Positions 10,681 to 21,073 of a stretch of 64,000 bases of DNA are shown here, piece by piece. The translations under genes were made by a program, and so were the position numbers. Every line of letters starts with the position of its first letter. The first letter of the stretch is position 1. The stretch is from Ischnura elegans (taxonomy: Eukaryota > Arthropoda > Insecta > Odonata > Coenagrionidae). Below the pieces are notes generated by a model, which did no database searches, had not been told where the DNA came from, and saw only the letters and a program-made list of their open reading frames with translations. The DNA is taken from NCBI RefSeq assembly GCF_921293095.1, contig NC_060257.1:52736968-52800967 (forward strand). Direction: 5' to 3'.

Positions 10681-12159
10681 GAAAGCTACAGTAAGTATCC
10701 AAGCATTAAAGCAGATTATGATTTCTTAAAATATGAAGGTGACTGCAAATTACATACATATTAATATATTCAGCCTTCTACCCCAATACATGTGGTTATT
10801 ACAATTAAAAAAGTGATTCATGAGACAACAAAAATAATCAGATTTATATTGGTAATCAATAAATTTCTCACTCAATTTGTGCCATGTTGGCTCCAAGTAC
10901 ATCCCAAATAATAGCATTGTGTGACATTAAAATTTGTATTCTAATTTTGGTGTCAACAGGCAGTAGAATGTGGTTAGCATATATGAATATGAAAAGAGAA
11001 CTTACTTCATAATCCAATAAAGGACGAGCACCTTCTGTTGCCGCAGTCATGAATTAACCACATTCAAAGTTTTATGCAAAACCACTCGCACATACAGGCC
11101 AAAGGATCATTTATCTCACTAACAGACTTAGTGAATGCATGATTCATTAAAACATATTCACTTGATCCACTGTGACACATTCCATATTTGAATCGGGCCA
11201 CCAAATCACAGCCAGGCTCCACTGTTGAAAGCCATAGAAAATCACAAATAATATTATTGCAACAACTTATTTATACACAAACTGCTGAATAAAATACTGA
11301 GCATTGACGCTGAGATCATTGATAGCAAGTTCGAAAGGGATTCAAAATAAAGTAGCTGCTCCACTGACACATTTGAAAACACTGCTCGCCCCTCTCCTAG
11401 ATATGTTGCTAAATTATCAATCTGACCAATGAGCTCTTCACTGCACCTGAAAGTAGCGGAATGTATAAATCGCAGAAATGTTGTGTTCATGGTACTTATT
11501 AGTTGTGGCCTGTTTGCATTTGTATTTGCACACATAAGATCACCATAGTGTAGTACATAACGCATATTGCTTCTCCCGTACATGGTTTCATAGCCCCGAG
11601 ATTTTATCTCCTACTATTACCGGCATTTAGATATTCCTGAAACACTCGCTTTCAATCTGTTCTGTGCTTCCATTACCTTATGCAAAGGCATCTCGCCTGT
11701 ATCAAGAAACATTTTCCCCATTTACGAGGCTGAATTACTAGCTGCTTAACAACTTATATGGACAAAATTTCTAGTTATCACATGATACTGAACTCACTGT
11801 GTCCTCCATGCAGTTCAGTCAATTCCATTTAACAGGATAAATCCCACTGCTTAACAGTTCCCTACCAATGTATAAGAGACACTAACCTTGCACAAGCTTT
11901 CTTTTATGCCTCTGACCCCATTACTGCCGATCGCTGCAAATCCAATTCAAACCCTTTCAGCTCTGATTTCCAAGAACTACACAAGGCTCCATGATATAGA
12001 GGTGTGTGATAAGGAACCCAGGAAAGTGGTTTGAATGGATGCATCTGACAAACGGGCAGCTTCGCAAAAAAATTGTCAAACTCCATGCTACTCAGTCATT
12101 CCATGCACAACATCTGCTCCCTTAATAGACCAACCGTCTCAGCCCTGCTGCACGACATC
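10681..12159. other. No recognised gene
   Basis: A 109-codon minus-strand frame at 11583-11254 and shorter ones nearby show no family motif and no clear splice-linked partners. I do not call them genes. Confidence 0.4.
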
Positions 12160-12480
12160 ACTGGTATGGAGACATGCCTCTCTTCACACCTGCACTATCA
12201 TCCTCATTCCCTTTCTTCCCTGTTCATCACATATTCTGCAGTTATTTACCAACCCACATCTCAAACACCTCCAGTCTAATATTGTTCTCCTTCATTGGTG
12301 TCCATGTTTCTGCACCATTAAGCCCTGCACTCAAGTTAGATTCTTTCCTAACTTTAATCCTACCATTACCTCTTTCCTATTTATAATAATTTTCTTCACA
12401 GTTGCAATTCCTTTCCTGATATTCATTCTTACTGCTGTACCCATTTTACTCTTATGCATAATTCATATATTTCTATAGTC
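12160..12480 (-). pseudogene. Non-LTR retrotransposon (LINE) reverse-transcriptase tail, degenerate
   Basis: The minus strand reads RMNIRKGIATVKKIIINRKE then, after a stop and frameshift, NGAETWTPMKENNIRLEVFE and MW. This matches the block following the reverse-transcriptase domain in many animal LINEs (KKRIAxAKxAF...SVLLYGAETWTLRKxxxxRLExFEMW). Several stops follow (GK*LQNM**). The 147-codon plus-strand frame here is merely antisense to this relic. Confidence 0.7.
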
Positions 12481-12892
12481 CATACCATTTGCAGAAGGCA
12501 TCCACCTGTACCTAGAAGCTTTTAACCTACTGTCTAATCCAAATCTGCTTTTTCACTAACTTCTTGGACCAGAGTATTAATCCATCAATTGCGATCCTCT
12601 TTAACACCAAAATTCAACTCTCCTCATGTCTCCCTAGTCATCTCCTTTGCAGATGCGGATAGAGGACATCCGTACAAAATACATATGAGCATTAAAAATA
12701 TTTGGATTGTCCTCACACACCACCAGATAAATGGATGGTTAATTAAATATAAGCCGGAAGCCCTTTGACCTTCACCATCCAATTAAATAGGATATTCCTA
12801 TAAGAAAATACTACATTCATATCATTAATGAAGTTAAAAGATGTCAAAGAATGATGTTACTGAGCTAATTTGCAGTGATGGAGCCAATTAAC

Positions 12893-13262
12893 CCAGTCAG
12901 CACACAGAAGTATATAATATGTATTATTTACTTTGAGCCAAAGTGAATCTTAAGTAAATGATACGTATTGCTTTGATATTGAATACATCAATAATACGTC
13001 TATATGTCCCACTTTATTTTGTAAATAATACGTATTACTAATACGTCAATTTACGTAAATGATATACATAAATAATACGTCAATGATATATGTATCTGGA
13101 ATGTAAATTTTCATCCAACAACATTGCCTAGATCTCCACATAATATCCGAAGTTGCCGCCAAATGCCATCTATGTAATATCCTTTTGTATATTACCTAAT
13201 ATCCAATTGTCATCCAATAATATTGCATGAATATCCAAAAAGTATCGAAATTAGCAAAACAA
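12893..13262 (+). repeat. AT-rich repeat beginning CCCAGTCAGCACAC, TACGT-rich body
   Basis: It starts CCCAGTCAGCACACAGAAGT after TTAA. The body has many ATAATACGT and TACGTC motifs and the 3' part has spaced AATATCC motifs. The inverted start motif, a similar GGAATGTAAAT segment and AATATCC repeats recur at 23703-24209, so both belong to one repeat family. The class is unknown. Confidence 0.5.
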
Positions 13263-13639
13263 ACACTAAAAACTCTGTTCTGGTGGCAGTATGTATTTAG
13301 TGCAATCATGGAAGTACTAGTGAATCCATTGTGTCATTTAGTGTGAGGGACAGCTTCAGCATTTTGAGGCGTTTACATGCATTTGAGAACATCCTGTCTA
13401 GGAAGTAGAGAGCCTTCATCAACATAATATAACATGCTAATTTGTTTCGCATTGTTCTGGAACACTGTGGGAACACTTACCAGTTTGTTTTAGACTTCTA
13501 CCTGACAAATAATTGAATAAAGAATAAAATCAGTGAGATTCTGGATTCTGGTCTGGTCAGTGAGATCTGGATTAACATGGTCTACGGAGAAAATAGAAAT
13601 CACATAGAGTGCTGCTTTGAAAAAACAATTTTATTTAAC

Positions 13640-13825
13640 TAAATATTACACATATTTTTACAAATATACCACACAATCTCAGAAATATATAAGAAATTGA
13701 ATTCATTAGACACAACAAAGGGGCCAGGCCCAGATGGTATTCCACCTCTGGTGCTTAATTATTGTCAAGAGGTTTTAGCGGATCCTCTCATGGAATTATT
13801 TAATCAGTCTATCCATCAAATGTAA
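13640..13825 (+). pseudogene. LINE reverse-transcriptase fragment
   Basis: The plus frame reads HIFTNIPHTISEIYKKLNSL then DTTKGPGPDGIPPLVLNYC and QEVLADPLMELFNQSIHQM before TAA at 13823-13825. The KGPGPDGIPPLVL motif is the classic fingertip motif of non-LTR reverse transcriptases (SxGPDGIPxxxLK). Truncated on both sides. Confidence 0.85.
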
Positions 13826-14254
13826 AAAAACGATCGTATTGCATGAGTAAATTCAATAAGCATAGTAAGTTAAAAGTCAGTTCAAGAAGTAGTCAGAATT
13901 TCGATTACAAATAAAACCAGCCAAATATTTTCTGAATATTTTGATAAGTGTTGATAAATAACAGATACCGTAAGAAATGCCCTTGTTCAACATATACGAA
14001 AATAAAGGCTAATAGGATCAATATCAATGTTTTTGCCTGATCATCCTTCCTTAAGGTCAAAAGAATCCATGAAGAACCAGCTCACTTTTCCTCGTATTTC
14101 TTCATAATTGGCATTTGGAAAATTCTTCCTTACTACACCTGTGAACAATATTAGATAAACACTTTATTAAAATCTATTAGTGATACATCTAATTTGTCTA
14201 ATTAAAGTAATCTCTATTAATGGGATTTTCCCTAAAGCTATATAAATGCCAACA
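13826..14254. other. No recognisable feature
   Basis: AT-rich sequence between the LINE fragment and the inverted-repeat element. Confidence 0.4.
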
Positions 14255-14257
14255 GGG

Positions 14258-14449
14258 CCATTTCATCTCAAATCAGGCAGATTGCGCAAAATCATGTCAG
14301 GTGACCATCACCGATTTCTCTGAAATTTATATATGTGAAAGCAGTATTCTTATGATGAATAATGATGCCTTTATCTCAGCTCAGAACCGAACCGTCATAA
14401 AGTTACCTTCCTTTGAACATTGCAGTGTCAGGCCTCAGAGTAAAAAATG
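14258..14449 (+). repeat. Left-arm open frame of the inverted-repeat element
   Basis: This open frame is shared by both arms of the inverted-repeat element; the other copy is at 16084-15896 on the minus strand. Both read ITDFSEIYICESS and end SVRPQSKK-stop. The frame has survived in both arms with only a few substitutions, including a C-A-K-S versus G difference near the start. It has no match to a family I know and may be chance conservation from recent duplication. Confidence 0.4.
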
Positions 14450-15177
14450 AAAAATCACATAAATGCTGATTACTAAGGAACCATGGCCTGTAATGCAGTG
14501 GTAATTGTTTCATTTTGAAGAGAATTCATTTATGCACATTATAGCATAACTTGAAAGTCATTTGAAGCAATAATAAACAAATAGGACTTGTTTAAACAAT
14601 AAAAATTAGTCATTATTTAACAATTTATTACTAAAAAAAGGCCACCTTTTATTTTCTTCTATTTCCAAGTAAAATGAGAGCACAATGTTGATTGAGCACT
14701 ATGAGGAAGAGGATGCCAACAGTATACATCAGCATTGGCCCTTAGTCCTAGTTTTTTTTTAGCTCTGCATTATATGTCAATTGTATGTTTGGTTGAAACT
14801 GGAAAATCAGCCATATTATGTTGTTTAGATTAACTTGTGTAAAGAATGATAAAATTTGAACATGGTCACTCATAGACATTTCACTCTCGCCTCTTCAAAA
14901 GCTGCTGAGACATTATTTTCCCATGAAGTACATGTTTGCTATTTATCACTTTCTTTAAGTAAGTAAATTCTTGCCTACTATGAAACTTGCATTTTAAACA
15001 TTCTAATTAGCTCAATTTAGACAAAAAATAATTAGGTGAAAGGAGCACCTGTACATGGCATCAACACTTTCATGTCTTGGTAGTTAACAGACATGGGACA
15101 ACTACAGCTCTCTCTGTAATCCACACAATCCAACAGGCTGTGACACTAACAAAATCAGATATAAAGACATACAGTAC

Positions 15178-15600
15178 TCAAAATCTCACCATGAATGACT
15201 TCATCGTGTGCTTCCGAAAAACATGGTGAATTTCTAAAATCACTGCAGTGTGTTTAGAAGGGAATGACATTAGTGTCTTGCGAATACATCCACAAGGTCC
15301 ATCGAATTGTTTCACATGGCCCAAAGTAGGAGACTTATGTGAAGTGCCATTGAAAAATACTCTATGCAAATTGCGACTCATTCACCGTTTCCAGCCAGTA
15401 GCAGTGGGTGTTTGCACACATTGGATGCCGTGGAAGTAAACAAGATTGAACTTGCTTTCACTCAATATATGTAACCAATCATTCAGATATGAACTTTTCA
15501 TTGTTATGAATGCTAAGTAGAATGGAACTTCATTTTTTATCTCCATGAAGGTATGCAATCTTGGTGTAAAAGAGTCGAAAACATGCCTAACTTTGACATG
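15178..15600 (-). pseudogene. Unrecognised coding remnant in the core of the inverted-repeat element
   Basis: The minus-strand reading gives VFDSFTPRLHTFMEIKNEV, PFYLAFITMKSSYLNDWLH, a stretch to GWKR-stop, then MSRNLHRVFFNGTSHKSP and TLGHVKQFDGPCGCIRK. The codon-like composition suggests a former gene, perhaps the element's transposase, but no catalytic motif is evident and the family is unknown. Confidence 0.35.
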
Positions 15601-16544
15601 CCTTAAAACAAAAAGTATAAAAATATTACCTTTTTTTATTTTTTTAATTGAAAGCAGAGCATTTGAACTACCCGCTGAGAAATTTTAAAGAAAATAAAAG
15701 GTGGTCTTTTTTTAGTAATAAATTGTTAAATAATGACTAATTTTTATTGTTTAAACAAGTCCTATTTGTTTATTATTGCTTCAAATGACTTGCAAGTTAT
15801 GCCATAATGTGCATAAATGAATTCTCTTCAAAATGAAACAATTACCACTGCATTACAGGCCATGGTTCCTTAGTAATCAGCATTTATGTGATTTTTCATT
15901 TTTTACTCTGAGGCCTGACACTGCAATGTTCAAAGGAAGGTAACTTTATGACGGTTCGGTTCTGAGCTGAGATAAAGGCATCATTATTCATCATAAGGGT
16001 ACTGCTTTCACATATATAAATTTCAGAGAAATCGGTGATGGTCACCTGACACCCCTCTGCCTGATTTGAGATGAAATCCCCCAACAGTCAACAAAGGAAA
16101 TTTCGAAAAAATCAGTTCTAAGTGTAAAAATTGACAAGTTATTCACATTGAAAATTCGAAGTACTAATTTGATTTGAGAATTTAATTGCCAATAACTTAA
16201 AACCAATGTGTACAAACCTAAATACTAAAATACCCTCTGATCTTCAACAAATATGATTACATTTTGAAGGAAGCTAAACTTATGACTCGACAGCGAATTT
16301 AAAAAATGGAAATAACTTTTAATGACTCAATAAATAGTTAAGCCGGGAAGTTTTTCTTCATAATCCTCCCACCATACAGTGATAAAATGCCTCAAGCATA
16401 AAAATAAAATTAAGTTTAAGCATATGCAACGTTTTTCAATCCACAGAAGATGGATTGAAAAGATGATTGACTGAGCTATCTCAGGAAGTGTAAGAAGGTT
16501 GAAAATATTAAGAATACGCTTCACTTAAAATAAAAATTGTTGCA

Positions 16545-16770
16545 ATGAGCAACACTTCTACTTACCCAGATTCTGATGAAGGAAGAAAAAGGAGAACTTC
16601 AGCGGTTGATAAACTTTTGTTGGAGAAGTTTCGAAAAAAACAACACTACAAATTTCGTTGTAACGGTAGATGATTACGTAGGTGCTGGTGAAACAGGTAA
16701 AAGAAGAGCTTTAGAGGCTGATAAACTTCGGCAGGATCAATTTCGCTTACGACGAACACAACACAGTTAA
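16545..16770 (+). other. Duplicated basic segment of unknown origin
   Basis: A 42-codon frame from ATG 16545 reads MSNTSTYPDSDEGRKRRTS then AVDKLLLEKFRKKQHYKF. About 112 bases later a related segment in another frame reads KRRALEADKLRQDQFRLRR. The two share KRR-x4-DKL-x4-FR. It may be a duplicated exon piece or transposon relic next to the Harbinger-like insertion. The family is unknown. Confidence 0.35.
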
Positions 16771-18580
16771 CGTAACATCAATCGTTGCAGCAGGACGAGA
16801 AAGTAGTAATGGGACGCCTGTGCGCCATGTGTGTATCGATGGAAATCGACTATTGGTGGAATCGACCATCGATGGTATCCACAATCGATAGGTCGAAATC
16901 GCGGGCGGGAGTCAATCTTGGCATTCAAAAAATTAAGGGCCGTATTTATAGTCGTTTCCATGGAAGACTTCCACAAGTCTTCCATCCGGATGGCTTCCTG
17001 ACGACTTCTCGACATCGGTATTTATAAACCTCTTTTGGAAGACTTCCGACTGGGTGGCTTGTGGGTGTTATACATGGCAACGTTGCCAACGAAAGGATAG
17101 AGATTTGTTTTTCGCCGTTCCATTGTTTCTAGCTTAACCGCTGGAAATGGCCAAACAAATGTTGTTTATTTTCGGAAATAGAAAAGAATAGTTCGCTAGA
17201 TGTGGGTGGAAACGGTTTGAGATCACAGGAAAATTGCAGGAAATATTAGAAAGAAGCAGTATCTCGAGGATAAATTAATCTGATTATCGTTTTGAGAAAT
17301 AAATTCAACTGAATCAGCGAAGTTTCTTTCCATGACGAAAATCATTGTCCATAAAGGATAAATTGAAATAAAGGTAAGAGAAATGTGATTGATTGAGGTG
17401 AATAGATATGCAGCGAATATATTATTGTTCGTTAAACATCGCGGAAATATTAGTAGGTATTATGTATTCGTCAATTTCGTTAGCATTTTACGGTATTGCT
17501 TTTATTACAGTGTCAACAAAAATTACCAACGTGGTTTCGCGTGCTGAAGAAAGCAACTGGCGAATAAACCCTGAGAGATAGTTAAGTAGTGAGGAATCGA
17601 AATGTCATTTGGAACCACGCTACTTGTTGATTTTATGTTCCAACGTGCCAATCTATTACAGGTAACACAATGGTCAGCTGCTTGTTTTTTATTTATTATT
17701 TCTGTTAAGTAGTTCTTTCTTTGACATACGTTAATGTTAAGTGGTAGATTTAAATGCCAGTCATTATAACTTGTAATCCTTCAAAACTCACGAATATTCT
17801 CGAGTCAAAATCTTCGTTTTAGTTAGATATATCTCAAAAATTTTTATGTCGATCACGGCCCTCTCGCCTTTACTAGTGCCATTTCTATCGGACAGTCGAT
17901 ATAACTGGCCTTCCCTGTTCTGCATGAAATTTTTTCCTTGCGAATAAATGACATTCATGAGAGAAAAAAGTTCATGATAGCATTAATAATAATCTGGAAT
18001 TGAATGCCAATCATGAAGGTAAGGTAAATCAGCATTCTATCTACATCATTAATGTACTGAGCCTTCAGCTTGATGTGTAGTAGGTATTTGAAAAGGACAT
18101 TTATAAATGATAAAGATGCAATTACCGAATTAAGCAAGAAATTGAAGTTTTAAATAGTAAATGCAAGAGTAATGATAAAGCAATCGAAATATGCAATTTT
18201 GGTTTAGGATTAATTGCTTGCTGTTTATTTTGTTAATATTCATCCATTTATGATATTTTCAGCCTGAAATGTTTAGGAAGAAAGGTCTAATTTAGGGAAG
18301 ACAGAATACAAAATTACATGCTGACTATCTTAAATGAAGAAGAGAAACTTTTCACTGGATGAAATGACAACCCAGAATTCTCATGAGCAAAAGCAAGTAC
18401 ATTGGAATCAGCAGCAAGAGAAATTCGAGAAGAGTGAGGAGCTTGCTGAAGCACAAATTCATATTTCTGTTAGGAGAATTCTATACCTGATTTATTTTCT
18501 TATATCACATTTTTTTCCAATAAATTATTTAAATATTTGTGGTTGCCTATTCCATCAATTCAGAGGATATCTAATGTGAA

Positions 18581-19081
18581 ATGAGGACACCAAGTTTGGA
18601 AATCATTGGCATGATAATGGTGGTAAAATGTAAATATTTATGGGGGAGTGAAGTGGCTATTTTGCCAATATTATATTATCATATTCATGCAAATTCTTCT
18701 GTGGCCCATATTCATCCTAATACAATGAATGAGATCCTATGTCAGATAATTAAAATTTCATTCAAAAGTAGACCCACGATGAACAAAGTTAATATATGTT
18801 TGCTTCTTTTAAAATTGAGGTGGCCCTTAGATAAATTGTATGATGTAACCTTATGGGCTGACGATACAGGTTTAGATATATTTGCCTTTGGTAATGTGGT
18901 TAATAAGTCAAATTTTGTAGGAAATAGTGATGCAACCGTTGATACTTATGATCTTCCTCACTACTTACTGATTTGTTCATCATATAAAAGAAGTTTGTGG
19001 GAAGTATGTGCAGATGAAAGTATTGTGCTTATTGTTGCCCTTTCTTCAAAAGCCTTGAAATACTTACTGCAACTAGTATAA
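18581..19081 (+). other. Unassigned 166-codon open frame inside the Harbinger-like element
   Basis: Starts MRTPSLEIIGMIMVVKCKY and includes LLLLKLRWPLDKLYDVTLW, ADDTGLDIFAFGNVV and DLPHYLLICSSYKRSLWEVC. It is hydrophobic and low in charge, with no recognised domain. It lies just upstream of a LINE C-terminal tail in the same orientation and is preceded by a short basic frame (18334-18579). It may be eroded retrotransposon or cargo sequence, or chance. Confidence 0.25.
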
Positions 19082-19149
19082 AAAGCATATTGCCAATTTT
19101 ATTAGGAACAATAGCTTCTATTCATATGAAACCAGGAGATGTAATTCTT

Positions 19150-19440
19150 GTCAAATTATCAAACTTTACCCTGCAATCTATAAGGCCTGAGTTCATGAGT
19201 ATGAAATTGTACAACAAATTACCTGCATCCATTAAAAATATAAGTAGTGTTAACCTTTTTAAAAAGACAGTTTCAGCATATTTACTAGAGAAGTGTTTTT
19301 GTAGGGTAAAAGAATATCTACACAGTGAATTGTAACATTTCCTTCATAAATATATTTTCTTTTGACGGGCCCTATACGCTTGATATCATGTATAATGATG
19401 TATTATGTCCTCTGGGAAACTAATAATAATTATTATTAAT
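19150..19440 (+). pseudogene. LINE C-terminal tail
   Basis: The frame ends RPEFMSMKLYNKLPASIKN, ISSVNLFKKTVSAYLLEKC, FCRVKEYLHSEL-stop at 19335. The pattern (G/S)xKLYNxLPxxIKxxxxxxxFKxxxxxYLxxxCFxxxxEYL is the usual end of an insect LINE ORF2. An AT-rich 3' region with TAATAATTATTATTAAT follows. Truncated at the 5' side. Confidence 0.7.
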
Positions 19441-20904
19441 GAAATACTACGGTATAATTCGTCATGTTAGATGAGTTTGTTAAGGAGTTTCCATTTATTC
19501 TGCCAGTCAGTCTGTCTGTAGTCTTGTCTTATTGCCTCTTAAATAACATTTCTAAACTGTAACTAAAATTTTCTGAAACTGCACATAATAAAATATATTA
19601 ATTTCAAGCTGAAATACACTGATAAGATTGGCAATTCATTAATAACACGGTGGGAAGTATTTTTAAAATTGTAGACCTCAAACGAAACATATTTGCCACA
19701 GCTAGCAAGTATATTAATCAATTTCATAAAACCAATAAAAATCAAGTACTTACTAAGGAAAATAAATTAAATTAATTGACGTTTACCGTTTGACGCCGGT
19801 GATGTTTTGGAAACTATCACTTTTGGCCACGTTTATATTCAAATTGACGGAACAAACGTAATTGTAGACATTAGAAACAAGAAAACACTTTCGCCATGTA
19901 TTTTAGCACCATTTATTATTAAATCTGTCAATAATTCATAACAGATAACACTCGCGATGTCGGGTAGTTCTTGCTATGCATTAATGCACCAAAGTCATTA
20001 TACGTAGCACTATTTCAAACACGATTCCACCGAAATTTTCTGTTGAAAACTAGTACCGTTACATAAACTTGTGATCACAACTCGTACGAAGAAACTTCGG
20101 AAGGATTATGAGCATCAAGAAGGAAATAAACTTGCAATCCTGCGTAAAGACACGTCATTCCCTCTACACAACTAAAAAATTCTTCCGTCGACACTGCATC
20201 GTCCTGAAGAGTATCAAAAGAGTGTAAGCGGAGGTTTCTGGAATTGTTTGGTGACCGATTTCATGAACGGAAACATATCTGCATCCTAAAGAAAGAAACA
20301 GAATAATGTTTACACCGTGAAGAAACTACTATTAACATTTGAACTATATCGCAGGAATACTTAAGCATACGATATCATATGAATCATAATAATAGCTAAT
20401 AAGGTATAAATAAGTATACATAACTTCAAGAGAGCACTACAGAAGCAACTGAGCCTGAAAAACATTACACAATAACACAAAGATTCTTCTTCATCTCAAA
20501 CTAATGTAGTTCTTGCTTCCACCACTTCGCGATTATGTCGCAGGGCAAGCTTGAATCCTCACCCAGCTTGTTGTGACAATGGGTGTATTCCAGAAGGTTA
20601 CTATGCGTCTATAAATACCGATTTCGTACTTGGAAGACATGTGGAAGCGTTCTATCGATAGAAGGCTCCCAGAAGCGGACTATAAATACGGCCCTAAGTT
20701 TCGCCTTATGACTTGAGGTAAATCCCACTGAGAAATATATCTTTTTTGTGTCATCGCCTCAGTAGATTAAAAAGCACGAGTGAAATCACATTTTGAAAAG
20801 CATTCTTCTTTATGAAACGAGGAAAACTTTTCATGGCAGGATTTTTTTTACATCTTAAGGGTATTGATTGATTTTTGAATAAATCTGCATTTCATAGCAA
20901 CCCA

Positions 20905-21065
20905 GGCGGACAGCGTTCTTGGATGTTCCGAACAGAAATGATAAAACAAACGTGGTAGGCATTTTCTCGGGCGTTCACCTGCGTTCCAACGCAGCCTAGT
21001 TGGATAGCGCTCATGAGTGTTCCAGAACAGAAAGGCGCAAACACCATAGGTAGGTGTTCTACTGC
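20905..21065. repeat. Diverged direct repeat, about 95-bp period
   Basis: AGCGTTCTTGGATGTTCCGA with ACAGAAATG at about 20913 is echoed by AGCGCTCATGAGTGTTCCAG with AACAGAAAGG at about 21006. GC-rich compared with its surroundings. The first inverted hAT-like copy is inserted at its right end. Confidence 0.5.
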
Positions 21066-21073
21066 GTTCCTAT

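Larger units (their letters stand above)
14255..16085. mobile_element. Inverted-repeat element, about 400-bp arms and 1-kb core
   Basis: The left arm (about 14255-14658) and right arm (about 15683-16085) are inverted copies with few differences. Each contains the same open frame fragment (DFSEIYICESS ... LMMNNDAFISAQN ... SFEHCSVRPQSKK). The core carries, on the minus strand, VFDSFTPRLHTFMEIKNEV ... FFNGTSHKSPTLGHVKQFDG, broken by stops. I do not recognise the family and cannot define a target duplication. It could be a long-TIR DNA transposon or a fold-back duplication. Confidence 0.6.
16937..20694. mobile_element. PIF/Harbinger-like element, 3.76 kb, TAA duplication
   Basis: Perfect 17-bp terminal inverted repeats GGGCCGTATTTATAGTC (left) and its complement at the right end, flanked on both sides by TAA (16934-16936 and 20695-20697). 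A 3-bp TWA target duplication and GGG/CCC ends are typical of PIF/Harbinger. Subterminal sequences are also related (GGTATTTATA ... GGAAGAC on each side). I find no DDE_Tnp_4 nuclease or Myb/MADF partner. The interior holds a LINE tail and an unassigned 166-codon frame. Confidence 0.75.

Noticed and set aside
11254-11583. 109-codon minus-strand frame (MYGRSNMRYVLHYGDLM...)
   Set aside because: No recognised domain, no upstream or downstream exon that fits, and surrounding sequence full of stops; could be chance.
12035-12478. 147-codon plus-strand hydrophobic frame
   Set aside because: Antisense to a decayed LINE tail reading GAETWTPMKENN and FEMW on the minus strand.
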